Shown: piece by piece, positions 22,075 through 22,368 of the stretch | Position numbering within the stretch: position 1 is the first letter of the stretch | How the letters are laid out: each line of letters begins with the position of its first letter | IMG/VR virus record: IMGVR_UViG_3300032053_000578 | Span: 1 to 22,368 of that record | Strand: one strand, 5' to 3' | Origin: a virus | DNA length: 22,368 nt | The notes under the pieces: model-generated | What the model was told of the DNA's origin: nothing | Seen by the model: the letters and a program-made list of their open reading frames with translations, nothing else | Databases searched by the model: none | Made by a program: the position numbers and the translations under genes

Positions 22075-22368
22075 ATGATGAGAACGGCGATCTACGCCCG
22101 AGTTAGCACCGAGGCGCAGGCTGAACGGCAAACCATCGAGAGCCAACTTACGGCCTGTCGCGAGTTCTGTGCCAAGCAGGGCTACGAGGTCGCTGGCGAA
22201 TTCCCCGACGACGGCGTCAGCGGCGCGATCCCATTCGCCGATCGTCCAGAGGGCGCAAAGTTGCTGGATGCTCGTCCTGAGCGGGTGATCATCTACTGCC
22301 CAGATCGTCTGGGGCGTGACATAACCGAGGCGTTGCTGGCCACACGCGAGTTCAAGCGCCTGACAATC
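22075..22368 (+). CDS. int: Large serine recombinase (integrase), N-terminal part, continues at base 66
   Basis: First 98 codons of the integrase. MMRTAIYARVSTEAQAERQT contains the catalytic Ser11 in the ARVST motif. It is followed by DGVSGAIPFADRPEG and DRLGRD, both standard in the resolvase/invertase catalytic domain. The start at 22075 is chosen for its spacing from AGGTGG (22059-22064); an in-frame ATG at 22066 is too close to it and 22078 is also possible. The last 65 bases repeat bases 1-65 in the same frame, so the protein continues at base 66 to 1256 (494 aa in total). Serine integrases insert phage DNA at a short attB with no host factor. Confidence 0.95.
   Translation, partial: MMRTAIYARVSTEAQAERQTIESQLTACREFCAKQGYEVAGEFPDDGVSGAIPFADRPEGAKLLDARPERVIIYCPDRLGRDITEALLATREFKRLTI
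22304..22368. repeat. Terminal 65-bp overlap, copy 2 (identical to 1-65)
   Basis: Exact copy of the first 65 bases, same frame within the integrase gene. Removing one copy gives a closed circle of 22,303 bp. Confidence 0.95.

Noticed and set aside
1-22368. CRISPR arrays and tRNA genes
   Set aside because: No regularly spaced repeats and no sequence folding with tRNA landmarks were seen on reading the window.
1-22368. Depletion of CTAG as a host signature
   Set aside because: CTAG appears often by eye and is not obviously depleted; without a count and a reference it supports no host call.

Overview
This window is a complete or near-complete small phage genome, most likely a temperate siphovirus, assembled as a circle and cut open inside its integrase gene. 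The first 65 bases (1-65) are repeated exactly as the last 65 (22304-22368). Joining the ends restores one uninterrupted large serine recombinase reading frame, so the molecule is inferred to be a circle of about 22,303 bp. The sequence is GC-rich (roughly 60% by eye). The host cannot be named. A large serine integrase, HK97-type head genes, LamG domains and a secreted metalloprotease would suit a Gram-positive or Chloroflexota-like bacterium, but that is inference.

Layout on the + strand from the integrase: integrase (22075 through the junction to 1256); a secreted metzincin-type protease (1279-1854); two small unknown genes; a DUF5681-like putative small terminase; large terminase; a zinc-ribbon protein; a two-helix membrane protein; HK97-type portal; Mu F-like minor head protein; a small membrane protein; ClpP-like prohead protease; major capsid protein; a probable decoration protein; a small protein; a LamG protein; a zinc-finger protein; head-tail connector; neck protein; tail terminator; a small protein; three tandem paralogous tail-tube-like proteins; tail assembly chaperone with a canonical -1 slippery site; tape measure; a baseplate protein carrying a LamG domain; and a tail-fibre-like protein ending at 20571. 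Genes are tightly packed. Five junctions have the stop and start fused as TAATG (2089, 3783, 7106, 10154, 17618), which suggests translational coupling. Several of the few real gaps hold strong GC-rich hairpins.

The last 1.8 kb differs in character. Two terminator-like hairpins in opposite orientations follow the fibre gene. A minus-strand gene encodes a small RAMA-like (modified-DNA-reader type) protein. A plus-strand HNH endonuclease gene is flanked by near-identical 21-bp repeats. It is followed by about 600 bp with no convincing gene but dense, precise hairpins. In the right order this stretch holds motifs resembling the P, Q, R and S elements of a group I intron. It also holds a 20-bp symmetric site just ahead of the integrase that could be attP.

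No replication protein, phage repressor, recombinase other than the integrase, tRNA or peptidoglycan-degrading endolysin is recognisable. Either these functions come from the host, or they lie among the unrecognised small genes and the structured RNA region. The secreted protease and the small membrane proteins are the only visible candidates for host exit.
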